This document shows, piece by piece, positions 21,010 to 29,214 of a stretch of DNA of 31,879 nucleotides; within the stretch, counting starts at the first letter, position 1, and each line of letters begins with the position of its first letter. Both the position numbers and the translations under genes were made by a program. The DNA is from Clostridia bacterium (lineage in GTDB: Bacteria; Bacillota; Clostridia; Oscillospirales; CAG-272): assembly GCA_017397205.1 (NCBI GenBank), contig JAFQJX010000041.1, forward strand, positions 1 through 31,879. Reading direction: 5' to 3'. The notes under the pieces were generated by a model. It had not been told where the DNA came from and did not search any database. It worked only from the letters and a program-made list of their open reading frames with translations.

Positions 21010-23634
21010 TTATTTGTTAAGAAGAATCTCTACCAGGGCAAGCGCTTCAGGCACCTTGGAGGTATCCTGACCGCCCGACATGGCAAAGTCGGGTCTGCCG
21101 CCGCCTCTGCCGCCCGTGACGGCAGAAACCTCGCGCAGAATATTTCCTGCGTGTGCGCCAAGCTTGACTGCCTCCGCGCCACAGCAGGCAACGAAGTTCA
21201 GCTTGCCCTCGCTTTGCAGGGCAAAGACGGCAACGACGTTCGGGAAGCGGTCTTTGAGCGAATCGCACAGGGCGCGTGCCCCGTCGGGCCGCATTTCAAG
21301 GGATGCCGTGAGCAGGCGGTAGGCGCCGCACTCCCGCATCTGGGAGAGAAGCCCCTCCAGCTTTGCCTGAGACAGGGCGGCGTTGGCACGGTCCACCTCA
21401 CGGTGTGCCTCCTTGATTTCCTCCTCCACCGCCTTGGCGCGGCGGGGCAGGTCGAGGACGTTTGCCGCCTTCAGGGTACGGGCGGTTTCGGTGAGAAGCG
21501 CCTCCTTTTCACAAAGAAGCCCCAGCACGTTGAGACCCGTCACACCCTCTACGCGGCGGACGCCTGCCGCCACGGAGGTTTCGCTGACAATCTTGAACAG
21601 TCCGATATTTCCCGTGCTTGCAACGTGGGTACCGCCGCAGAACTCAATGGAATAGTCCCCCATCTGTACTACGCGGACGGTATCGCCGTACTTTTCGTCA
21701 AAGAGCATCATAGCGCCCATCTTACGGGCGGAGTCAATATCGGTGACGGTGGTGGTGCAGGCGTATGCGGCGAGGATTTCGCGGTTGACCTCCTCCTCCA
21801 CCCGTGCAAGCTCCTCAGCCGTCAGGGCGGCAAAGTGGGTAAAGTCAAAGCGCACGCGCGCCTCGTCTACGTAGGAGCCCGCCTGCTCCACGTGCGTGCC
21901 AAGCACGCGGCGGAGCGCCGCCTGAAGCAGGTGGCAGGCAGAGTGGTTGCGGCGAATGGCGTCACGGCGGGCGCCGTCAACGGTTAGCGTCAGGGTATCT
22001 CCTACCTTGACGGCTCCGTCCGTCACGCGGCACAGGTGCAGATAGACACCGTCGGACTTTTTGGTGTCGGTGATTTCCAGCGAGGTGCCGTCGCCCTCGG
22101 CGACGCCTGTGTCACCTACCTGACCGCCGCCCTCGCCGTAAAAGACGGTGCGGTCAAAAATCAGGGTGCAATCGCCCTCGCTTACGGTGTCCGCGGCGCC
22201 CTCCTCGGTCAGAATGGCGAGCACGGTTGCCTCGCAGGCGGTGGCGTCGTAGCCCAGGAACTCCGTTTTCGCAAGCGCGGACAGAGAGCTGTCGCGGTCG
22301 TCTGCCCAGCCGCTGATATTGCCGCGTGCGGCACGCGCACGGGTGCGCTGCTCCTCCATGAGGGCGCGGAAGGCGCTCTCGTCTACGGAAAGCCCTGCCT
22401 CCTCCGCCATTTCACGGGAGAGGTCAAAGGGGAAGCCGTAGGTATCGTACAGGCGGAAGACGTCGGCGGCGGCAAGTGCCCCCTCGCCTTTCTCCTTTGC
22501 GGCGCTGACAAGGTCCGTCAGCATGGAAATGCCCGCGTCAATCGTGGCATCAAAGCGCTCCTCCTCAAGGGAAAGCACCTTGAGAATGTAGTCCTGCTTT
22601 TCGGCAAGCTCGGGATAGGCGTCCTTGCTTTCGCCGATGGCAACGAGGCAGACGTCCGTCATAAAGCGGTGGGAGATGCCCAGCAGCTTTCCGTGGCGGC
22701 AGGCGCGGCGGATGATGCGGCGAAGCACGTAGCCACGCCCCTCGTTAGAGGGAATGACGCCGTCGCAAATCATAAAGGTGGCGCTGCGGATATGGTCGGT
22801 AATGACGCGGATGGAAACGTCGTCGTCCGCCCGCTCTCCGTAGGACTTGCCTGCGATTTCACAGACGGTGTCCAGGATTTTGCGGATGCTGTCCACCTCG
22901 AACATATTGTCCACACCCTGCAGCACACAGGCAAGGCGCTCCAGCCCCATGCCCGTGTCAATGTTCTTTTGGGCAAGCTCGGTGTAGCCGCCCTTTCCGT
23001 CGCTGTCAAACTGGCTGAACACGTTGTTCCAGATTTCCATAAAGCGGTCGCAGTCACAGCCGGGGCGGCAATCGGGGGAGCCGCAGCCGTACTTTTCACC
23101 GCGGTCAAAGTAGATTTCGGAGCAGGGACCGCAGGGACCCGTGCCGTGCTCCCAGAAGTTGTCCGCCTTGCCAAGTCGGGTAATGCGCTCGGCAGGAACG
23201 CCAATCACCTCGTTCCACAGGCGGTACGCCTCGTCGTCCTCCTCGTAAACGGAGGGCCAGAGCAGCTCGGCGGGAATGTCCAGCCACTCGGGGGAGTGCA
23301 GGAACTCCCACGCCCACGGAATTGCCTGGTCCTTGAAATAGTCGCCAAAGGAGAAGTTGCCCAGCATCTCAAAGAAGGAGCCGTGACGGGCGGTGTGTCC
23401 CACGCGCTCGAGGTCCGGGGTGCGGATGCACTTCTGACAGGTGGTCACGCGGTTGCGGGGAGGGGGTACCTCTCCCGTAAAGAACTTTTTCATGGGAGCC
23501 ATTCCCGAGTTGATGAGCAACAGGGATTTGTCCCCGCGCGGCACCAGAGAAAAGCTCGGCAGGCGCAGGTGGCCCTTGCTTTCAAAGAAAGAGAGATATT
23601 TTTCACGCAGGTCATTAAGACTTGTCCACTTCAT
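21010..23634 (-). CDS. alaS: Alanyl-tRNA synthetase
   Basis: AlaRS charges tRNA-Ala and edits Ser and Gly mischarging. The 874-residue protein is full length: the class II catalytic domain (motif 2 region with RHGSFFEMLGNFSFGDYF), then the tRNA-recognition domain, the editing site HSACH (564-568) with the FCGGTH cysteine and histidine at about 666 and 670, and the C-Ala domain ending in a Gly-rich GGRGGGRPDFAMSGG stretch. I chose ATG 23634 (MKWTSLNDLREKYLSFF) because GGAGG lies upstream of it; the earlier in-frame ATG has none. The leader from the promoter is only about 40 nt, so the T-box riboswitch common on Firmicute synthetase genes is absent. Confidence 0.97.
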   Translation of the reverse strand: MKWTSLNDLREKYLSFFESKGHLRLPSFSLVPRGDKSLLLINSGMAPMKKFFTGEVPPPRNRVTTCQKCIRTPDLERVGHTARHGSFFEMLGNFSFGDYFKDQAIPWAWEFLHSPEWLDIPAELLWPSVYEEDDEAYRLWNEVIGVPAERITRLGKADNFWEHGTGPCGPCSEIYFDRGEKYGCGSPDCRPGCDCDRFMEIWNNVFSQFDSDGKGGYTELAQKNIDTGMGLERLACVLQGVDNMFEVDSIRKILDTVCEIAGKSYGERADDDVSIRVITDHIRSATFMICDGVIPSNEGRGYVLRRIIRRACRHGKLLGISHRFMTDVCLVAIGESKDAYPELAEKQDYILKVLSLEEERFDATIDAGISMLTDLVSAAKEKGEGALAAADVFRLYDTYGFPFDLSREMAEEAGLSVDESAFRALMEEQRTRARAARGNISGWADDRDSSLSALAKTEFLGYDATACEATVLAILTEEGAADTVSEGDCTLIFDRTVFYGEGGGQVGDTGVAEGDGTSLEITDTKKSDGVYLHLCRVTDGAVKVGDTLTLTVDGARRDAIRRNHSACHLLQAALRRVLGTHVEQAGSYVDEARVRFDFTHFAALTAEELARVEEEVNREILAAYACTTTVTDIDSARKMGAMMLFDEKYGDTVRVVQMGDYSIEFCGGTHVASTGNIGLFKIVSETSVAAGVRRVEGVTGLNVLGLLCEKEALLTETARTLKAANVLDLPRRAKAVEEEIKEAHREVDRANAALSQAKLEGLLSQMRECGAYRLLTASLEMRPDGARALCDSLKDRFPNVVAVFALQSEGKLNFVACCGAEAVKLGAHAGNILREVSAVTGGRGGGRPDFAMSGGQDTSKVPEALALVEILLNK

Positions 23635-23681
23635 TGGTTGTTTCCTCCGTGGGTCATGCATTTACTGAATTAACAGGGGAT

Positions 23682-23710
23682 ATTGTATCACGCGCGAGTG
23701 CGCTTGTCAA
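23682..23710 (-). promoter_or_regulatory. alaS promoter
   Basis: Minus strand: TTGACA (23710-23705), 17-bp spacer, TACAAT (23687-23682), a near-consensus sigma-A promoter right behind the addA stop codon. Confidence 0.88.
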
Positions 23711-23723
23711 GGGAAAGGTGCCC

Positions 23724-26700
23724 CTATGGGGCAGGCGGCTCGTCGGGGACCTCGTAGCAAAGTCCGCTCTGAAGCGCATACAGGTACGTGTGGGTGGGCC
23801 TTTTTCCGAAAATCAGCTCGGCCGCCAGCGCATAGTAGCGCAGCTGGGTGCCGTGGCGCCCCACCAGCTTGCGGGCGGCAAGCTGCGGACTTTCCAGCTC
23901 CTCTCGGGTCAGACGGTCGGTTTTGTAATCCACCAGAATGAGCTCACCCTCCTCGGTTTCTATCAGGGCGTCAATGACACCCTGGACGAACAGGTTTTCT
24001 CCCTCCAGCGCCGCGCGGCGCGCAGGGTCCTCGGTAAACAGGGCTGCCGGCAGGTAGGTGTTGAAGCGGAATTCACGCCGCACGAGGCGGGCGCCCAGCA
24101 GGTCGGACAGCAGGGAGGAGGCACGGAAGATCCGAAGCTCCTCGCGGCGAATCAGGCGCACCGTTTCGGGGGAGAGAAACTTTTCTCTTTCCAGGCGCGC
24201 AAGCTCCTCCTCCACACCCCGCTCGGCAAGTGCCCCAAAGTCGCAGAACTGCAAAAACAGGTGGGTTGCAATTCCTCGGTCGGTGGGCGCGGGGGGCTGT
24301 GCCCCTGCATACGCCTCGGGCATACGCCGCCATTTTTCGGGGCGGTCTCCGTCCTCCCCGTCGGGCGGTGCAAGGGGCACCGCCTCCTCCTCCGTGCCGT
24401 CCAGCAGGGCGGGGTAGACCTTGGAAACGGAAAGCTTTTTGGGAAGCCCCGCAAGATGGGCAAAGGGATAGCGGAAGTCAAGGCGGCGCCGCAAAAGCGC
24501 CTCCTGCGCTCTTATTTCCTCGTCGGTGGGCGCCGATCGTCCTGCGTCCTCTGCGACGTCCTCCACGGGGGAGGGCTCGGGGTTGACGAGCAGTGTGGCA
24601 ACGGAGGGGTCGTCCCCGAGTGCCGCAAGCACCCACGCCATATAAGATGGCAGGCGCAAAAACGCATAGCGGTCCTTGTGGGCACGCGCCGCCTCCACGC
24701 GCTCAAGGAGCGAGGAAACGTAGGAGCGGCGGGCAACGGAGCCCGTCACGTACAGGCGCTCCTGCGCGCGCGTCAGCGCAACGTAAAGCAGGCGCATTTC
24801 CTCCTGCCTGTCCGCATCCGTAACGGCTCTTTCCGCAAGCCGTCTGACGGGGTTTTCCGCAATCGCGGAGCTCCCCTCCTCGCGCAGGCGGAGGGCAAGC
24901 CCCAGCTTGCCGTCACAAAGCAGGGTGGCAGAGAGGTCGGCGCTTGAAAACGGCGCGCCGCAGCCGCACACGAACACGACGGGGTATTCCAGACCCTTGG
25001 AGCCGTGAACGGTGGAAATCACCACGCGGTCGGCGGCATCTCCGCCCTTGGGGGGAGAGAAGGTGGCTCCGCTTTCAATCTGGGAGTTGATAAAGCGAAT
25101 AAAGCGATACAGCCTCTCGCCCGAGGCGGCGCCGTAGTTGCGCGCGTAGTGATAGAGAAGCTTGAGGTTTGCTTCGCCTCCTCCTCCGTCCGCTCCTGCG
25201 ATGCTCATCAGGGGCGTTTCGGCAAAGAGAAGCCGCAAAAGCTTGTCAGGGCTCTCGGTGCGTGCCACCTCACGGAAGCGCGCGAGCTGACAAAGGAACG
25301 CCGTGCCGCGCGAAAAATCGGGGTGTGCCTCGCAATACAGCACGAGCGCGTCGTAAAGGGAGGGTGCCTCGGGGGAGGCGCGGCGCACGAGCGTCAGGTC
25401 ATCGGAGGAAAAGCCGTACAAGGGCGAACAAAGAACGGCGGACAGGGGGATATCCTGCAGGGGGTTGTCCACCGTGTTGAGAAGCGCCAGCGCAAGCAGC
25501 ACCTCGGGGCAGCTGAAGAAGTCGGTATCCTTTGGCTTGCAGCTGTCAATTCCAAGACGGGCAAGCGCCTCGCGGTAGGGGGCGTATTTGGAGTTGGCGC
25601 TCCGCATGAGAATGGCAATATCCCCCGGGTGGAGGGGCGTGCCGTCGCGGCGGGTGCCGTTTCTGAGCAGGTCTGCAATCTGCGAGGCGACCCACGCCAC
25701 CTCGGGCGTGACGGTGTCGTCCTCGTCCTCCTCGCCGTCGGGGGAGTCACCCTCCAGCGCCGCCTCCAGTGCCTGCATATCCCGCTCGTAAAGATCCTTT
25801 GCGCGGGGCAGCTCCTCGGGGGTGGCGGGGGTATCCTTGTGCTCCCGTCCAAACAGCGCAACGACGGGTGTAAAGGCGGGGGGAAGCCCCTCCTCCGACC
25901 TGCTTGCGCGCAGGTTGTCGGCGTCCTCGCGGTAGCCGATGGAATCGCCCGCGGCACCGAACACGGTGGAGAACACGCGGTTGATAAAGCCAATCACCGC
26001 CCTGTCCGAGCGGAAATTATAGCTCATAAAATGGCACACGCAGGGGTGGTCCTCCTCGCCGAGAGGCGGGAAGGCGCGCCGCAGGGCGGCAAAAATATCC
26101 GGCTCCGCATGGCGGAAGCGGTAAATGGATTGCTTGATATCTCCAACGAGGAAGCGGGCGCGCTCTCCGCTGATTGCCTCAAACACGGCGTGCTGAAGCG
26201 GATTGACGTCCTGGTATTCGTCCACGCAGACGGCGTCGTACTCCTGCGCCAGCGCATGGGCAACCTCCGTCCGCTCCCCGTTTTGCAGGAGCAGGGAATA
26301 GGTCAGGCGGTTGACGGTTGCAAAATCGTAAGAGGCGCGCGCGTGGCACGCATCAAGAAAGCGCCCCTCAAAGCAGGAGAGCAGCCGCCACAGCACCAGG
26401 CACTCCTCGCCCAGCCGACGGAGAAGCGTTGCCCACGCCGCCTCGTCATAGTAGAACAGGGGGCGGATGCGCTTGGCGAGGTCCTCGCGGAGGGAGGAGC
26501 AGGTTGCCTTGACCGCTTCCAGCAGGGGCGCGCTTTCCTCGCTGTGCTTCTTGCCCGGCTTGAGCGTGGGAAAGGAGGTTTCCGCCAGCGCCGAGAGGTG
26601 CGGATAGGAGCGGACGGGGCTTGCAAGGTCGCGCGCGAAATTCACGTACGTCCCCAACGCGTCAAGATAAGCGGCGGGCAGGTCCGCGTCGCCGCGCAGG

Positions 26701-27437
26701 GCGTCCAGGAGGGGCGAAAGCCGCGCCTCGTAATGGGAGCCGAAGCCGCGCAGCTCGTCAAGGAGGAGCCCGCCCCACTTGGTATCAAGGAGCGGACGGG
26801 CGCTGTCGGACAGGTATTCGTCCGCCCAGCGCTTCAGGGCATCCACGCCCTCGGTGAGGGATTCCAGCTTTTTCGTCAACTCGTGGAGCAGCTCGGGCAG
26901 AGTGCTCTCCTGCCGCACGCCTACGAGATGATAGGAAAGGCGGCAGAACTCCTCGGCACTAACGCCCGGCACAAGGCCCGCGTACCCCTCGGCGACAAGG
27001 TCGGAAAGAAGGGACAGGCGGAGCAGATTTGCCTCCTGCTCGTCCAGAATACGGAAGCCCTCGGAAACGCCTGCCTCCGCCGCAAAGCGACGCAGGATTC
27101 CGATGCAGAAGGAATCAATGGTGGAAATGCTTGCCGTCGGCAGCAGGCGCAGCTGGCTGGCAAGAAATTCGTCGTCGGGGCTTGCAAGAACGGCATCTCC
27201 CAGCGCCGCGCCAATGCGCGCACGCAGCTCTGCCGCCGCGCTCCGCGTAAAGGTGACGGCGAGAATGCGGGAGAGGGGGATTCGCCTTGCAGGGTCCGTC
27301 AGGGATTCAATAATGCGCTGGGTCAGCACCGCCGTTTTACCAGACCCTGCGGCGGCGGAGAGCAGCATGGTGCAGTCGCGCCTTTCAATGGCAAGCGCCT
27401 GCTCGGGGGTCCAGCGTTTTTTGGTCGTTTCTGCCAT
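23724..27437 (-). CDS. addA: ATP-dependent helicase/nuclease subunit A (AddA)
   Basis: AddA, with AddB, forms the RecBCD-like helicase-nuclease that resects double-strand breaks up to Chi. The 1237-residue length is normal. The UvrD-type motor shows Walker A AAAGSGKT (28-35), TFTRSAAAELRARI (motif Ia), CVDEYQDVNPLQ (Walker B), VGDIKQSIYRFRHA (motif III) and a GSKGLEYPVVFV motif V. The C-terminal RecB-type nuclease is intact: GVIDALIE, then LVDYKTD (D at about 1170). Its usual partner addB is not next to it; instead truB lies upstream, 92 bp away. GAAAGGA precedes the ATG. Confidence 0.96.
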   Translation of the reverse strand: MAETTKKRWTPEQALAIERRDCTMLLSAAAGSGKTAVLTQRIIESLTDPARRIPLSRILAVTFTRSAAAELRARIGAALGDAVLASPDDEFLASQLRLLPTASISTIDSFCIGILRRFAAEAGVSEGFRILDEQEANLLRLSLLSDLVAEGYAGLVPGVSAEEFCRLSYHLVGVRQESTLPELLHELTKKLESLTEGVDALKRWADEYLSDSARPLLDTKWGGLLLDELRGFGSHYEARLSPLLDALRGDADLPAAYLDALGTYVNFARDLASPVRSYPHLSALAETSFPTLKPGKKHSEESAPLLEAVKATCSSLREDLAKRIRPLFYYDEAAWATLLRRLGEECLVLWRLLSCFEGRFLDACHARASYDFATVNRLTYSLLLQNGERTEVAHALAQEYDAVCVDEYQDVNPLQHAVFEAISGERARFLVGDIKQSIYRFRHAEPDIFAALRRAFPPLGEEDHPCVCHFMSYNFRSDRAVIGFINRVFSTVFGAAGDSIGYREDADNLRASRSEEGLPPAFTPVVALFGREHKDTPATPEELPRAKDLYERDMQALEAALEGDSPDGEEDEDDTVTPEVAWVASQIADLLRNGTRRDGTPLHPGDIAILMRSANSKYAPYREALARLGIDSCKPKDTDFFSCPEVLLALALLNTVDNPLQDIPLSAVLCSPLYGFSSDDLTLVRRASPEAPSLYDALVLYCEAHPDFSRGTAFLCQLARFREVARTESPDKLLRLLFAETPLMSIAGADGGGGEANLKLLYHYARNYGAASGERLYRFIRFINSQIESGATFSPPKGGDAADRVVISTVHGSKGLEYPVVFVCGCGAPFSSADLSATLLCDGKLGLALRLREEGSSAIAENPVRRLAERAVTDADRQEEMRLLYVALTRAQERLYVTGSVARRSYVSSLLERVEAARAHKDRYAFLRLPSYMAWVLAALGDDPSVATLLVNPEPSPVEDVAEDAGRSAPTDEEIRAQEALLRRRLDFRYPFAHLAGLPKKLSVSKVYPALLDGTEEEAVPLAPPDGEDGDRPEKWRRMPEAYAGAQPPAPTDRGIATHLFLQFCDFGALAERGVEEELARLEREKFLSPETVRLIRREELRIFRASSLLSDLLGARLVRREFRFNTYLPAALFTEDPARRAALEGENLFVQGVIDALIETEEGELILVDYKTDRLTREELESPQLAARKLVGRHGTQLRYYALAAELIFGKRPTHTYLYALQSGLCYEVPDEPPAP

Positions 27438-27529
27438 AGGGTCCTTTCTCGGGCGGGCGCCCGTTTGCTTCGTGATTTTTTACGCTTGCTGTTTGCAAGC
27501 CGTGCGCTACGGTTGCTTTTTTGGGTAGG

Positions 27530-28420
27530 TTACAAAACGAACAGCGTGACGGCGCGGACGGTGTCGGGGTCCTCCTCGGGGATTTCGCCAAGGGCGAAAA
27601 AGCCGTTTGCGTCCACAAGGCGCAGGCGCGTGCCGGCGGGGTAATTGATCTTCAGCTTTCTCCTTGCGAGGCGCTGACCGTGGCGCAACAGGCGCGCGTA
27701 AAACTCCTCCACCCGAACGGCGGGGAGGTGACGGAACAGATGCTCTACGGGAACGAGCAGGGAAAGGCGCTCCTCCTCGGTCATTGCCTCAAGCTCCGAT
27801 AGCGTATGCGCCTCGGCAAGGGAGAAGCCCGCCGCCTCGGCGCGGCAAAGGGACGTCATCACGCCGCCACAGCCAAGCGCGGCGCCGATATCGGCGCAAA
27901 GGGTGCGGATATAGGTGCCCTTGGAGCAGACCACGTCAAGCGTGTACTCCCCGCTATCCAGCGGTGTGACGTCCAGGCGGTATACTGTGATAGGACGCGG
28001 CTCGCGCGGCACCTCCTTGCCCTCGCGGGCGAGGTCCACCAGCTTTTTGCCGCCCACCTTGAGGGCGGAATACATAGGGGGCGTTTGCAGAAGCGCACCG
28101 ACGAAGCGGCGTGCAACCTCCACCACCTGCTCCGCGGTGGGAAGCGCGTCCGTTTGGGAAAGAACCGTGCCCGTGATATCCTCGGTGTCCGTCGTGATAC
28201 CCAGGCGCAGGGTGGCAATATAGTGCTTGTCCGCATCGGTCACAAAGGCGCTTGCCTTGACAGCGCGCCCGAGCAAAACGGGTAAAACCCCCGTCGCCAT
28301 GGGGTCCAGGGTGCCCGTGTGCCCTGCCTTTTCAAGCCCGTACAGCTTGCGGGCGCGGGCAACGGCGGTGTGGGAGGTCATTCCTCCCTCCTTGTGTAAA
28401 ATGAGAATTCCCGAAGGCAT
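27530..28420 (-). CDS. truB: tRNA pseudouridine-55 synthase
   Basis: TruB makes pseudouridine 55 in the T-loop of tRNAs. The 296-residue protein carries the catalytic aspartate D39 in GHTGTLDPMATGVL, the conserved KHYIATLRLGITTDTED segment, TPPMYSALKV, and the GTYIRTLCADIG motif. A C-terminal domain (about 235-296) follows. I start it at ATG 28420, behind AAAGGAG; the longer open frame upstream overlaps the lipoprotein gene. It lies between a lipoprotein gene and addA, all in one direction. The usual partners rbfA, infB and ribF are not adjacent. Confidence 0.95.
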   Translation of the reverse strand: MPSGILILHKEGGMTSHTAVARARKLYGLEKAGHTGTLDPMATGVLPVLLGRAVKASAFVTDADKHYIATLRLGITTDTEDITGTVLSQTDALPTAEQVVEVARRFVGALLQTPPMYSALKVGGKKLVDLAREGKEVPREPRPITVYRLDVTPLDSGEYTLDVVCSKGTYIRTLCADIGAALGCGGVMTSLCRAEAAGFSLAEAHTLSELEAMTEEERLSLLVPVEHLFRHLPAVRVEEFYARLLRHGQRLARRKLKINYPAGTRLRLVDANGFFALGEIPEEDPDTVRAVTLFVL

Positions 28421-28457
28421 AGGGGGCTCCTTTCGTTTGCTTTGCTCCGTGCGGCTT

Positions 28458-28961
28458 CTACTTGTATTCGGTGACGGTGACGGCGGTGAGAACACCGTCC
28501 TCGGTGCGCGCCACGTAATAAGGCCTTGCTTCTCCTGCGCGGAAGCGCAGGGTGTATACGGCGTCACCGTGCGACAGGGTGGCAACGCGGTCGTCCCCCT
28601 CGCTCTCCACGCTCCGCACGCGCGCGGCGTCGGGAATGGAGAACAGGGAAACGGGAGAAAAGCCCTCGGGCAGCGCTTCAAGAGGAATGGCGGCGCCGCC
28701 GTACTGACAGCGCACCTCTCCCGCTTCGCGGAAAACGGTCAGCCCCGCGAGGGCATCGGGGGCGGTGTAGGTCAGGGTGAAGTCGCGCTCCGCGCCACCC
28801 TCCGCCAGCCAGAGCGTCGCGGTGCAGGGGACGCCTCCTCTTTCAAAGGAGAGGGACAGGGTCGCCTCCTCCCCCTGATAGGAAAGCAAGCTCTCTCCGC
28901 CGCCGCAGGCGGACAGGCACAAAAGGGAAAGGGCAACAAGACAGGCAGTCAACAGCTTCAT
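28458..28961 (-). CDS. Putative lipoprotein of unknown function
   Basis: A 167-residue protein with a type II signal peptide: MKL, a hydrophobic core, and the lipobox LSAC with the lipid-modified cysteine at residue 19, followed by GGGES. The mature part is rich in beta-strand-like segments with aromatic and charged alternation. I recognise no domain. GGAGG precedes ATG 28961, and the -35/-10 pair at 29042-29070 should drive it. It ends 37 bp before truB, so it is likely first in an operon with truB and possibly addA. Confidence 0.75.
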   Translation of the reverse strand: MKLLTACLVALSLLCLSACGGGESLLSYQGEEATLSLSFERGGVPCTATLWLAEGGAERDFTLTYTAPDALAGLTVFREAGEVRCQYGGAAIPLEALPEGFSPVSLFSIPDAARVRSVESEGDDRVATLSHGDAVYTLRFRAGEARPYYVARTEDGVLTAVTVTEYK

Positions 28962-29041
28962 GGCGCATCCTCCGTTTTGGAAAATGTATGCCACGGGGTT
29001 GCCAAATATGCCCTGCGGTCGCGCGGGCGGTATATCACTTT

Positions 29042-29070
29042 ATTTTAACACATTTACGGAGTGAAAGCAA
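29042..29070 (-). promoter_or_regulatory. Promoter of the lipoprotein-truB unit
   Basis: Minus strand: TTGCTT (29070-29065), 17-bp spacer, TAAAAT (29047-29042). The leader between it and the ATG includes GTGATAT (29039-29033) followed by a GC-rich inverted segment, resembling one unit of the array at 20618. Confidence 0.65.
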
Positions 29071-29214
29071 GAGGCGCAAGGAGGCGAAAAAGGGCGGCTT
29101 TTGACGAGCAAAAAATGCCACCGCACGCCTCAAACGACACCTTTCGCGCCCACCGTGTGCTATGCTCCCCTTGAAAAGGTGGCTTGTCCGTGCCACAACG
29201 CAAGGAGGATACAT

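Noticed and set aside
20415..21020. 201-codon open frame through the hairpin array
   Set aside because: Its translation is dictated by the repeat, and frames on both strands are open; there is no ribosome binding site.
22036..23673. 545-codon plus-strand open frame
   Set aside because: Antisense shadow of alaS.
23635..23681. T-box riboswitch before alaS
   Set aside because: The promoter leaves only about 40 nt of leader, too short for a T-box, and no terminator hairpin is present.
25005..27644. 879-codon plus-strand open frame
   Set aside because: Antisense shadow of addA; the minus-strand protein has all helicase and nuclease motifs.
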